From Cokeromyces recurvatus (Eukaryota; Mucoromycota; Mucoromycetes; Mucorales; Mucoraceae), in NCBI RefSeq assembly GCF_025118155.1, contig NW_026251409.1, forward strand, positions 355,050 through 419,049: a stretch of DNA of 64,000 nt, in the 5' to 3' direction. The notes below the pieces were generated by a model, which saw nothing but the letters and a program-made list of their open reading frames with translations, ran no database searches and was not told the DNA's origin. A program made the translations under genes and the position numbers. Of this stretch, positions 12,171-23,361 are shown in pieces (position 1 is the first letter of the stretch; every line of letters starts with the position of its first letter).

Positions 12171-15100
12171 TTTATACTTATAGATAAATATATAATGAAT
12201 TAATTGAGAAAGAATAATGTTAAAAGAAGCTGTTGATTTTGGGCTGCTTATATATAGCTAATTTTTTTTATTTTTATTTTTTTTTTTTTTTTTTTTTTTA
12301 GTGGGTGAGTGGGTGGATGGGCGGTGGGCTTTGCTTGATGAACGAGACATCTTTGAAAGTGTTACAATAACAACTTATGTCCTGCGCCATAAAACAATCC
12401 GAAAATTACTATACAAATCAGGTGGAAGGCTTATTGTTATATTTACAAAATTTTGAATTTTTTAGATACACGTACACATACATTTACATAAAGCTTTGCT
12501 CCTGAAGCAGAATGGCATATTAAGACTATAATTTTAATAAAGAATCTATATAATTTAAAATTTATAAGCGACCCATTTTAGAAACACCAACTTAAATCCT
12601 AAAAATAACTCCATGTTATTTTATTTTTAAATTTAGAAAATTACTATTGTTTACGGCCATCAAGTTAATGATACAGCCATGTACAATATGAAGATATTAT
12701 AAAATTAAACATATTCTAAAGATAGTATCATGTATACATATGCAGACTAACAAAACAAAAGAAAATTATGTAGTGACAAAATGTATATGTTCAAAACACT
12801 CATTGTAACAAATATCTATAAAAAGTAAGAATACATTGAATGATTGCTTATTTATACATGATCTACATATCATTTATATCGATTCAATACAGCAATGTAT
12901 TCTATAATGACTTAAAAATGACTTTATTAATAAAATAATAAAGATAATTGTTTCTTGATCAGAACTAGTTTATTACCTTCACAAAACATTTAAGAAGTTT
13001 TATTAAAAAAAATGTTTAAAAAATAAAAAAGAAGTAAGGAAGATGTGTAACCGTTAAGGAGACATAAAAAATAACAAATGAAACGCTTCATTTTAATGTT
13101 CAAAGTAAAAGGAGTACATCTCCCATGATTTAAGAAATAATAGATATTTCCACATATCAATCAGTGGCGGTAACAATAAGACTGCTATGCTTGGTAAAGT
13201 AATATTTCATTTTACTTACTTGATAAATAATTATACATGTCTTGTGTTTTAGTATAAAGACCTTTCATAACTATCGAATATTAAGTTTACTGAGATAGCT
13301 TTTTCTATTATTATTATTCTGTAGAAAAATGTAAACTTCTTTAAAGAATCTCAATAGAGATTTTAGGTATTTCTTAGAATAACTTTTAAATACGTATGTA
13401 CAACCAAGAAAAAAAAATACATTTTTTAAAATAAAGAAACTTTATGTCTAGATACAGAATATAATAGCAGGAAATATACGTTTTGCAATTCAATAGTTCC
13501 TTTTTCTACCATTATCAATTAAAGTGACAGAGATCATTATCTATAGATTTGAATTAGCTAGTAGTCTTCTCTGGCAAAAATTATAAATAATTACATGTGA
13601 ATCCAACATACATATCATCATTAAAGAAAACTGCATATTTTGATTCGACTTCTTTCTCTTTTCTTTTTTTTTTTCAGAGATAATATAAAAGTTAGATTAC
13701 CCAGTAAAGTAATTTATCGAGTACTTTGTTACTAATGTGCTACTTGAATAGAAAGTAAGACTTATTAAGGAATAATTAGAAATATTAAATAAATTTTTAT
13801 GCGTACATAGTATGTTGGACACTTTTTCAATCATTGATTATGATACTTTGCATCTATTTCGACTTCTGCTTGATTATTGTTCTGAGTATTAGTACTCGGA
13901 TCGATTTGATACCGTCATTAAATCCTCTATATTAAAACAGCAGAGAATAATAATTCTTTTTTTTTCTTTCCTCATAATTTAAAATGATATGCATTAGAAG
14001 TACAACAAACATGTCATCATGATGATAAAAGTATAAATAATCAATCTTTACACGATCCTTTTTTTTTATTTATATATTTATTTAGAAGAAGAAGTTTAAT
14101 ATAGAAAACCTTTCTTAACCCTCTCCACTTTTTTTTTAACCCGGAATAATAATAATAATATAGAGGAATATGCTTTTTGTTAATTTACTGCGAAACTTTT
14201 GAATATGATTAATAAAATATTTATCAATAACAAATAGAATATATTCATTTAGAAATAAGTGTAACAATAATGGTAAAAGTAAGAACTTGATTTTTTTCAA
14301 GTCAAATTCCTACCAACAACAAGCAAGATAATGTTTGATTATAACTATGCAAAATAATAATAAGCATCTTATTATGATTATAAATGGTAAAATAAAGGGT
14401 AATAGACTATTTATAAAGGAGCTTCTCCCGTTATGAAGGTTATACAATAAATGACGTTTATTTCTTTTTGTTGTAACCTGCCAAATAGAATGATAAATAT
14501 GAAACAAGAAGAAGCATTAAAGGATTCAAAATTATTGGCCTGTGCTTTAATGAATGTAAAATCACCTTTGTTAGCTTTGTTCCAGATCAAATAATTAAAT
14601 ATTATCCTTGTCCTTTTTTTTTTCTTTTTTTTCTGTCAAGAAAAAAGGGACAAGTCCCGAGATTTAAATCACGTTTATTTATTTTTATTTCATTTCATTT
14701 TATTTTATTTTTTGTTTATTTTCTCGATTCTTGTTCTTTTGTCCTTGTTTTTTTATTTATCTTCGATTTCATTTCAGTGTATTTGAAAAGAAGTTGTTAA
14801 AATAAAAACGTCCATAATGGTAGTATTGAATATTGTTTTTTATTTATTTTAAAAAATGATACCAATTAAATTATATTTTCAAAAGAGTTAGTACATATTA
14901 GGTAATAAGGGATAAGTTGGGATTCAACGGGATTCATTACAAAATAGGGTCTAGTCTGTTCATTTTTTTTTTTTTACCCTTTTCTTTTCTAATATTGAAC
15001 TTTAACTGGTTAAAACGGGAAATGTAGATTAATATTTCCATATAATACATGTATAACTTCTTTACCGCAAAAAAAAAAAATGAAATAATGTTCGCGATAA

Positions 15101-15524
15101 AAGTAAATGTTACACTTTACTTTAACATATTTAACATTAAGGGGAGGAAAGTATAGTGATAATCACGATCAGACTACTTTATACCGCAGAATAGAATGGA
15201 ACCAATAATTTTTTATTATGTCTTTAATAAATGTATATAGCATACAAGAACCACTTCTTCAAATTTATTTCTAAATATGGCAATTTGGGTTGAATGGGTT
15301 GTCAAAAAGAACATGCAATGACTGTATAAATTTAAAGTTATTATGTAATCCAAATTGTTATTTCTTTGGAGTATTTTTATTACTTCTTTTTTGAATACAT
15401 ATAAATTTCATTATTTATTTTAATAATAGCAGATTTGCTCTTTTTTATATTCAAGTGATATATTATATGATAGATTATATTGGTGAATCTCCCTTTCTTC
15501 TATTCTACCACTTAAATACATTTT

Positions 15525-15567
<43 letters not shown>

Positions 15568-15913
15568 AAGAAAGAAAGAAAGAAATAGAAATAGAAATAG
15601 AAACTGAGGCTAAATTCAGGTACCACAAAAAGGTTTGATAGACAAATTTGACTGGTTCTTACATAAAATAAATTTTAAAATCTCAGTTTTCGGGTATTAA
15701 AGATGCTATTTCCGTTTTTGTACGTGGGGTAGATTATGGAGAAACAAAATATTCTGGGATCAATTTTTTTTTTTTTTGAAATAAGTATATATACTGGCAC
15801 ATTTTTTCCCGTTTTCAAAAGATGTACAACTTGTTCTATAAAATAATATTCTAATATCTATTAAATTTTAATATAATATAATAATAAATACCCAAAAAAA
15901 ACAACAAATTAAA
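12171..15913. other. Long AT-rich intergenic region
   Basis: This 3.7-kb stretch has no supported gene on either strand. Its first 150 bp, with a T-rich tract, is the promoter side of the deacetylase. A short inverted repeat (CTTGTCC next to T-runs, near 14607-14653) and a GAAA microsatellite after a poly(A) at about 15531-15600 are the only structures seen. The last 150 bp is the promoter of the sugar transporter. Confidence 0.5.
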
Positions 15914-17413
15914 ATGAATTCTATTGATATGAAATTACCAGGCTATATGGTCTACTGTGTAGTCATTGCATGTCTTGGTTCCTTTAGTAATGGTTGGGTA
16001 ATTGGATCTGCTAATATTCCTGGTGAAGTAACTCATGCTTGTGAAAATGGTTCAGCTCATGTTGCAAATAGTGCTTTCCCTGATTGTCTTCCTATGAATA
16101 CAAGTCTTTGGGGTTTTGCTGTTTCTTCTTTTTGTGTAGGTGGTTTAATTGGTGGTTTCTTCGGTGGTAATATTCAAACAAAATTTGGCCGTAAAAAGAC
16201 AATTATATTTAATAATATTGGTTGGATTGTGGGTGCTGTCTTGATCGGTGCCTCTGTCTCTCCTGCTATGTTCATTATCGGTCGTATCCTTTGTGGCCTC
16301 TCTTGTGGTCTTGGTTCATTAGCAACTCCTACTTATGTAGGTGAAGTATCTACTGTGAAAGCTCGTGGTATGATGGGTACTTGTAATCAATTTGCTATCG
16401 TCATTGGTATTTTACTTGCTTCTGTTATTGGTCTTCCTCTTGCTAAGGTGCCTCTCTGGAGAATCAATTATGCTATTGTTGCTATTCCTGCTATTGCTCA
16501 ATTTTTCTTAATGTCTGGTTGTGTTGAATCTCCTCGTTATCTTATCTCTCAAAATCGTATTGAAGAAGCTCGTGTTAGTCTTCAAAAGCTTCGTCCTAAT
16601 GCTAATATTGATCAAGAATTTTTTGAACAAGTTGAAGGTATTCTTGGTACTTCAGCTGCTCAAGCAGTTAGCGTATCTCCTAAAGAAGAGACAGCTACTT
16701 CTAAAGTAGAAGATCAAAAGGATGCCTATGATAATCAAATTGAAGATGGTATTGTTGTAAATGAAGAAATAAATCGTGACTCTATGAACATGATTCAAAT
16801 CTTTGTTGATCCTGTCATTCGTCGCATCGCTCTCACTGTCCTTGCTCTTCATGTTATTCAACAATTGATTGGTATGAACGCTGTTATGTATTATTCAGCT
16901 ACTATTTTCAATATGTCTTTTGATTCTGATATGTCTAAATATATGGCCATTGTAACTACCGTTGTTAACTTTGTATCTACCATTGTTTCCTTGTTCTTAA
17001 TTGATCGTATGGGTCGTCGTCCTCTTTTATTAATTGCTGAAGCTGGTGCTTGTATATTCTCTGTTCTTTTGATCATTGGTTATGTTTATAACATCGGTGC
17101 TCTCTTAGTTGTTTCCGTATTCTGTTATGTCGTTTCCTTTGCTATTGGTGTTGGTCCCATTCCTTGGATGATTACATCAGAGATGTCACCTGTCTATGCT
17201 TCATCTGCTGTTGGTGCTATTGCTACTGCTATGAATTGGGCTATGAACTTTTTAATTGGTCAATGTTTCCCTATCATCTTTGATAAGATTGCTGGTTATT
17301 CCTTTGCTATCTTTGCTGCTATTGCACTTATGGCTTTCATTTTTACTTGGATCTTTGTTCCTGAAACTAAGAACCGTTCAATTGAAGCCATTGTCAAATC
17401 TTTCCAGTCTTAA
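15914..17413 (+). CDS. MFS hexose/sugar transporter, GLUT-like
   Basis: An intronless frame of 499 codons with 12 predicted membrane helices. Sugar-porter signatures are present: GRKKT after helix 2, GRILCGLSCGLGSLATPTYVGEVS in helices 4-5, ESPRYL at the start of the central loop, QQLIGMNAVMYYSATIF in helix 7, DRMGRRPLLL, GPIPWMITSEMSP in helix 10 and PETKNRS after helix 12. The helix-7 QQ-x-x-GMNA motif and PETK are closest to GLUT/SLC2-type facilitators rather than proton-sugar symporters. It should act at the plasma membrane in hexose uptake. Codon use is rich in GCT/GGT/GTT, unlike neighbouring genes, which suggests high expression. The central cytosolic loop carries an unusual acidic insertion (about residues 255-290). 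Confidence 0.92.
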   Translation: MNSIDMKLPGYMVYCVVIACLGSFSNGWVIGSANIPGEVTHACENGSAHVANSAFPDCLPMNTSLWGFAVSSFCVGGLIGGFFGGNIQTKFGRKKTIIFNNIGWIVGAVLIGASVSPAMFIIGRILCGLSCGLGSLATPTYVGEVSTVKARGMMGTCNQFAIVIGILLASVIGLPLAKVPLWRINYAIVAIPAIAQFFLMSGCVESPRYLISQNRIEEARVSLQKLRPNANIDQEFFEQVEGILGTSAAQAVSVSPKEETATSKVEDQKDAYDNQIEDGIVVNEEINRDSMNMIQIFVDPVIRRIALTVLALHVIQQLIGMNAVMYYSATIFNMSFDSDMSKYMAIVTTVVNFVSTIVSLFLIDRMGRRPLLLIAEAGACIFSVLLIIGYVYNIGALLVVSVFCYVVSFAIGVGPIPWMITSEMSPVYASSAVGAIATAMNWAMNFLIGQCFPIIFDKIAGYSFAIFAAIALMAFIFTWIFVPETKNRSIEAIVKSFQS

Positions 17414-17774
17414 TTCTACCTCTTTTTACATAATGTATTTTTATTCATCTTCCTTTTCTTTTTACTATTTTTGTTTAGTTTTGTAATTTTGTTCTATGTA
17501 TATCATTTAAATTGTTTTTGTAAAGTTTTTTTTTTTTTTAAAAAAATAAAAAGAATAATAATAATAAATTAAATAATGCCTTTTTTTAAATTACTTTATA
17601 CAAATATTCATATTTGTATACTTGTATAAAATAAACTTAATAATTTATATCTTGTTACTTGTGTATATTATTTGGTAATGCCTCTATTATAGGCAGGCAG
17701 TAGCGGAATTTCATATTTATATTTCAATTTTCGGTTTTTTTTTTTTTTTTCTTTTTTACATATACATTTTTATT
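17414..17774. other. Intergenic
   Basis: A tandem-gene spacer with T-rich tracts, probably a 3' UTR plus the CDC50 promoter. Nothing else is seen. Confidence 0.5.
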
Positions 17775-19253
17775 ATGGCAAGAAAAAATAAAGAAAATAG
17801 TGAAGAAGAAAAGAAATCTCGAAAACCACAAGGTAAAAGAAAAAGAAAAAAAAACCCGAAATATAAATATTTACTCTTAACAAAAAAAAAAATGTAAAGA
17901 TGGGCCTTTTCGACAACAACGATTACCAGCATGGCAACCAGTTTTAACACCTCGTACAGTTTTGCCTACATTATTCATATTGGGCATTATCTTTTGCCCA
18001 ACAGGTGGATTATTATGGTGGAATAGTAATAGAGTAAACTTGTCATTAGATACCAAGCTATTTTGTTTTTTTTTATATATATATAAAATACTTACTCATT
18101 TTAAATAAGGTCGATCAAATTATGATTAACTATTCATACTGTAAAGAATACACTAGACCAGTTTATTTAGCACCTAGTCTGTATAATTATCAATTATCAG
18201 ATAAAAAGTTCAACATTAGTACAATACAAGCACCAACATACTATTATAAAAACGTATCTTCCTTTTTAGATCCTAGTTGGGGAAATCCAAATAATTTAAG
18301 CATTCCTCAATGTACAATTGACTTTACTGTTCCAAAAACTATGAAGGGTCCTATCTTTATGTACTATAGACTTACAGAATTTTATCAAAATCATCGACAA
18401 TATATAAAAAATTTTGATGCTAATCAACTTTATGGTGACATAGTATCTGGTTCAACACTTCATACAAGTTGTGATCCGTTAGCCTTTAATGATGCTGGCA
18501 AGATCATTTTCCCTTGTGGATTAATTGCCAATTCAATGTTTAATGGTAAATATACAAATAGTTCTTTCTTATTTTATTAACAAATCATGATAATAGATAC
18601 TACTTCAGAACTTATATCAATTGACGATACTTCTTCACAGACATTTGTTATGAGTCCACATAATATTGCTTGGCCAACTGATAAACGAAAATATGGTCCA
18701 ACCAAGTATCAAATATCACAAATTGCACCACCACCCAATTGGGCTCTTCGATATCCAAATGGTGAATATACAGAGGAGTATCCTCCACCAGATTTGTCTA
18801 CACAAGAGCGTTTTATGGTTTGGATGCATGTGGCTGCTTTATCTGATTTTCGCAAGATTTGGTCAAGAAATGACACACATAATTTAGAAGCGGGTCGATG
18901 GAGAATACATATTGATATGAGTACTATAATATATTTATTAAAAAAAAAGGAGGGGGAATTCAATAGAATATGATTTATATTAAGTTGCATCCTATTTAAT
19001 AGATTTTGATACAGTGCAATATGGAGGTCAAAAATGGCTAGTATTAACAACCACTACTCCAATGGGTGGCCGTAATCCTTATTTGGGTATTGCTTATATG
19101 TCTATTGGTGGTTTATGTATTCTTTTAGGCCTATTATTCACAATTAGACATTGTATTAAGCCAAGAAAATTAGGCGATGAATCTTATTTATCTTGGAATC
19201 AACCTGGGGGTGGTTTACCAAGTGCTAAGCGTACACATCTCCACAAAGAATAA
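17775..19253 (+). CDS. CDC50/LEM3 family subunit of P4-ATPase flippases
   Basis: Five exons (17775-17832, 17900-18033, 18110-18545, 18597-18920, 19003-19253) join in frame to 400 codons. The start of the domain reads FRQQRLPAWQPVLTPRTVLP, the cytosolic lead-in of CDC50 proteins, followed by the first membrane helix ending GGLLWWNSNRV. The large ectodomain contains the conserved Cys pairs (Cys in YSYCKEYT; CDPLAF and FPCGLIANSMF), YYRLTEFYQNHRQY and the RWRIHI segment. It closes with a second helix after GGRNPYLGIAYMS. CDC50 proteins escort P4-ATPases out of the ER and are needed for phospholipid flipping at Golgi, endosome or plasma membrane. The final exon is basic and short, as usual. Complete; high confidence. 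Confidence 0.95.
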
Positions 19254-19711
19254 AGATATCGCTTGTATAAGATTATAATAAATATTAAAATATAACATTA
19301 ATCATATACAAATACATACATATAAGAAACCACAAAATGTAAGCAATTAAAGATTTGACTTTTTTATTAGGTTAACGCTTAATCATTGAATTTTTGAGTA
19401 GCAAGCCTTAGCCATTAAAAGTATTAACCTTCTTCTCGACAGTATTTATTATTCTTCTTGTTTTGAGTTGTTAGTCCTGTGTATTAAACTTCTTTCGTAT
19501 ACATATTACAACTCAAGTTCTTGTTATCTTCAATTGTATGAACAATAATAAAAATATCATTCATTTTATGGCCTTCAATACCCTACATACACACATAACT
19601 AATAAAAATAAGCAAACCGACCCGGGCAATTTTGATATCTTTGTGTTTAAAATCATTTATTTATTTAGACGACGTGTTTATTCCTTTTTATAATAATAAT
19701 AATAAAAATAG
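19254..19711. other. Intergenic
   Basis: A spacer between two plus-strand genes. It contains an AT-rich 3' flank and the promoter region of the Atg27-like gene; no further element is seen. Confidence 0.5.
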
Positions 19712-20235
19712 ATGAATATGAAAAGCTTACTTAGTATAGCTTTTATATTCTATTCAAGTACTGCATTAGCACTTCAATATTATTGTGAACCAGGATTTAA
19801 GCCGATTAAAGATAAGGATCTACAACTAGATCTATCGAGATTAAACAAGTAACTATTGAAATAGACTTCAACATCATTATAATAAATTAAATTAAATTAT
19901 TAAATACGTTTAGGGAATTTGATATTTATCAAAATACATCTACTCCTCCTTCTACAACTTCTATTTATACTCAAGTTAATCTGTGTAATGTTCTTCCTAT
20001 TCCCGATGATTCAAATAACGAAAATTGTTTAAAAGGATCTGTAAGTGTTTTTTTTAAAAAAAAAGATATATATATTTTTCTTTATATTTGCATATTAGAC
20101 AAGTGTATAAACTTAAACTATTTGGTTGCATAAGCTTATTTGTAGAAGAACAATTCATATCAAGGATAATAAAGAAAGTATTGACATTGTGCAAACAATT
20201 GCTAGAGATGCTGAAGAGTAAGTATTATATGTAAG

Positions 20236-20269
<34 letters not shown>

Positions 20270-21195
20270 AAACGAAATATCGTCTTTATTAACCTAAAAC
20301 AAATAGTAAATTAAATCCTGAATTTAAACCAATTAAACCTGAAGAGGATGCGACAAAAAGTAATGATAAAATAGAACTAAATAGTTGATGATATAAAAGA
20401 AAAAAAAGGATGTTTTATTAACTTTCTCTAAAAACATACACAAATTAAAATCATTTAGGTGGATATGAATATGTTTTGACTTTAAATGGAGGTCAATTTG
20501 GAGATAAAGCTCAATCTGCATTAATTACCTTACAATGTGATGAATCTCAATCTCGTGACGTAAGAATTTAAAATAGAAAAAATGTTAATTAAACTAATGA
20601 AACAAAATAGAAAGATCCAATGCCGCCTACCATCATTTCTTATAATAATAATGTTTTAAGTCTTCACTGGAAAACTGTATTTGCATGCGCGTAAGTAGTA
20701 ATATGACTTGTATATATTGGAATCAATGATAAATTTTCTCTTTTTTTTTTTTATTTTAATAGTACAAAGGCTAGTGAAAAGGCGCCTGAACCTAAAGAGC
20801 CTAAAAATGATGATAAAAACAATGATAATGAAAAGAAGGGTATGTCAGGTATTTCTATCTTTTTCACCATAGTATTTGTATCGATGGCTGTTTATTTTGT
20901 TGGTGGAATGATTTATAATTATAAAGTGTATAATGCAAGAGGATTTGATCTTATTCCTCATCGAGGTAAGTTGGTTATAATATTATCACATGTTGGATAA
21001 ATGTGACTTACATACATAATGTGATAATAATAGAATTCTGGTTTGAACTTCCATACCTTATTAGAGTAAAATATACAATACCATTTATATAAATGTTGAC
21101 GTATACTTACCCTATTTCTATAGGAGCTCTTTGGACATATTGTTGATTCTGTCATGTCACGTCGTCGTGGTAGTGGTGGCTATGTTGCTGTTTGA
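19712..21195 (+). CDS. Atg27-like / mannose-6-phosphate-receptor-homology membrane protein
   Basis: Nine small exons are needed: 19712-19848, 19914-20040, 20135-20217, 20307-20359, 20459-20559, 20611-20690, 20763-20965, 21034-21065 and 21124-21195. They sum to 295 codons without a stop. A signal peptide (residues 1-20) is followed by a Cys-containing luminal MRH-type domain (VNLCNVLPIP, NCLKGS, ICRRTI, then YEYVLTLNGGQFGDKAQSALITLQCD). A charged linker leads to one membrane helix (ISIFFTIVFVSMAVYFVGGM) and a tail with PHREFWFELPYL, the classic post-membrane motif of Atg27/M6PR proteins. Atg27 cycles between Golgi, endosome and vacuole membranes and supports Atg9 trafficking. The 32-bp exon 8 encoding EFWFELPYLIR is easily missed; without it the tail ends early. 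Acceptor choice for exon 3 is the least certain. Confidence 0.88.
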
Positions 21196-21394
21196 TGTGT
21201 ATTAATATTTTTTTTGTACATTTAACAGCAGAAAAATAAAAGAGGAAATAAAAATTATATAGTGTAAAAGAAATTATTAATATTTATCTGATAATAGTTT
21301 TCGTCTTTAAGTTTTTTTATTTACATTCCATTGTTACCAATGTAAATGATTGTTCTTTTATACTACAGAAAGAAATTTATTATTGTTATTACTA

Positions 21395-21507
21395 TTATAA
21401 AGATTCGGGGAATGATAATGTATTATTGTTGAATGTCGCTGATAATGAAGTAACAATAATGTCAGTGCTTTTTGATGCCATGATATGCTGAGTTCGTAGT
21501 TTTGAAA

Positions 21508-21547
<40 letters not shown>

Positions 21548-23041
21548 TTGACGATCAGGCACAGTAGCAGAGAATAATTCAGGTAAAGACTTTGCCGTCT
21601 TTAATAATGCTTCGTCTTCTTTATGTCTATCTTTAGCAGTTTTTATATTTTTCTGTTGATTCTCTATGACTGTTGGAATCACTATCTCATCTTTTATTTC
21701 TTCTTCAAAGATACCACCCATGCCATTTTTGGTCGGGAAAAAGACGATGTCATCAAAATAAGGCGCCACCATCGTTTCCGTAATGAATTCCTGTATCTTT
21801 GTTTCAATTGCCTTTACAACGACCGAATAGCCTACACGCTTCTCCCAGACAACAGGTTCTACCTTCCATTCCATTTTAGGACATTCATAGAACGCATACC
21901 AGAAACGATTTGTAGGTGGTTCCTTAATCTTCATTAGCATTTTACCTTGAATTTCCTTTAAAGTGATATCTAGGATGAGGTCCATCGTGAGTGGTTTAAG
22001 TCGGTCCGAGTATTTCCATTTTAATACAGTCTCGATTTCAATACGAAATCCACCATCATATTGCATATGAGCCTCTGCTGATAATTCACCAGTTGGACTC
22101 AAACTGAGTAATTTAGGATGCGTAAAACGAGGCAAGGAATGGCCTGGGTCAACGGACCGAACTGTGATTTTACCTAAAAAGGGAGGTCGTTTTGCATTTA
22201 TCTTATCGAGTTTTGTGATGACTTTTTTATAGAGTGTGTCTTTAATATCTTGTGTACGGTAGATACTTAGAAAGATTCGACCGAGGATGGCATTGAACCA
22301 TTGTGTTTGATAATGATATTCATCACTATGAACTCGTTTAATTAAATGATTCATATCTGACTGATTAAAATAGTAGTGGGCCCTATTTGTATTATCTTCT
22401 TCTCGTTGTGAAGAAGAGTATTTAGAAGCACGAAGAAAGATAAAAAACCAATCCTCCTTTTCAATGCATTTATGACAGTTGATATAGTAATCATTTTCTT
22501 TCCCCTCTAATTTAATTAAATGTGGCTTTGAAAAGAGTTCAAAATCCTCGAGTCCAGGAGGATGTGTCTTGACGGTATAGTTACTCAAATTAATGACTCC
22601 CTTACAATCGAGTTGTTTCTCCGATTCGTACAAGTAAAGAGTATTATATTTAAGCACTGAAAAATAATAACCATTATTCGTCATCATCTCTCCTCCTCCT
22701 TCTCCTTCTCCTCCTCCTCGTCTATTTTTACCGGAAATATAATTCTTTACTATCTCCCCTATTATAGACTCTGTTGTTGTTGGTTCCTCTTCATTTCGTA
22801 ATACCCTCAACCATCCTACTTTATATAGCAAATAGCCTTTATCATCGTTGCTTAAATCGAGGTGCTTACTCTGTTTTTCTAATTTGTTTGGCTTAATAGA
22901 ATGAGATTGTTGATTGGTTGTTGTTAGATATATAATACGTTTATGTACAAAATGATAAATATATAAAGATAATAAAACAAATGGAATAAATGTAAGTCCA
23001 CCTAATAGATAGATGGTGATGAATTTTAATGTAAAAATCAT
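21395..23041 (-). CDS. SMP/PH-domain lipid-transfer protein, Nvj2/TEX2-like
   Basis: One exon of 548 codons. A membrane helix (residues about 8-33) anchors the N-terminus. A PH-like domain follows (about 70-210, interrupted by a Gly/Glu-rich insertion GRRGGGEGEGGGE). The SMP domain (about 245-455) includes WFNAILGRIFLS, ITVRSVDPGHSLPRF, EAHMQYDGGFRIEIETVL and FYECPKMEW. This helix-PH-SMP order is that of yeast Nvj2 and animal TEX2, which move lipids at ER contact sites with Golgi or vacuole. The C-terminus carries a 13-Gln tract encoded by CAG/CAA repeats and a disordered tail. It is convergent with the Atg27-like gene, with stops 200 bp apart. Complete. Confidence 0.92.
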
Positions 23042-23361
23042 TTAAAAAAAAAAAAAAAAAAAAGAAAGACACACAGGAAGAAATATTATATCATTTAAGA
23101 AAAAAAAAAGGTTCTTTTAAAAAGGAAGAAAGAAAGAAAGGAGAAGGTAGGAAAACATTTGTTATAAATATAGTAATAAGTTATTGTGTATTATAAACTC
23201 GTGCTTGTGACTTTATTGCTTACTGCATACATTATTACTTATAATCTTAGCTATTACATAATTATAATAAAAAATCTAAAGAAAAAAAAAGGGGGGGCGG
23301 CATATAATACAAATTATTATTGTACAAAAAGGGAAAATATAAACTAAAGAGAATACACCTG
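23042..23361. other. Intergenic
   Basis: A 320-bp spacer with A-rich and GAAA-rich tracts immediately upstream of the SMP gene, and the 3' flank of the histidine kinase gene. No other element is seen. Confidence 0.5.

Noticed and set aside
12551..12575. Short similarity (TTTATAAGCGACCCAT) to the outer part of the Fanzor-island repeat (TTTATAAAGCGACCTAT)
   Set aside because: Only about 20 AT-rich bases match, with an indel. No further repeat or element sequence surrounds it, so chance is adequate.
14310..14507. 65-codon minus-strand ORF
   Set aside because: Low-complexity hydrophobic translation of AT-rich spacer with no supporting signal.
14607..14653. Inverted repeat around T/A runs
   Set aside because: Most of the stem is homopolymer; only CTTGTCC is informative, and no terminal duplication is visible.
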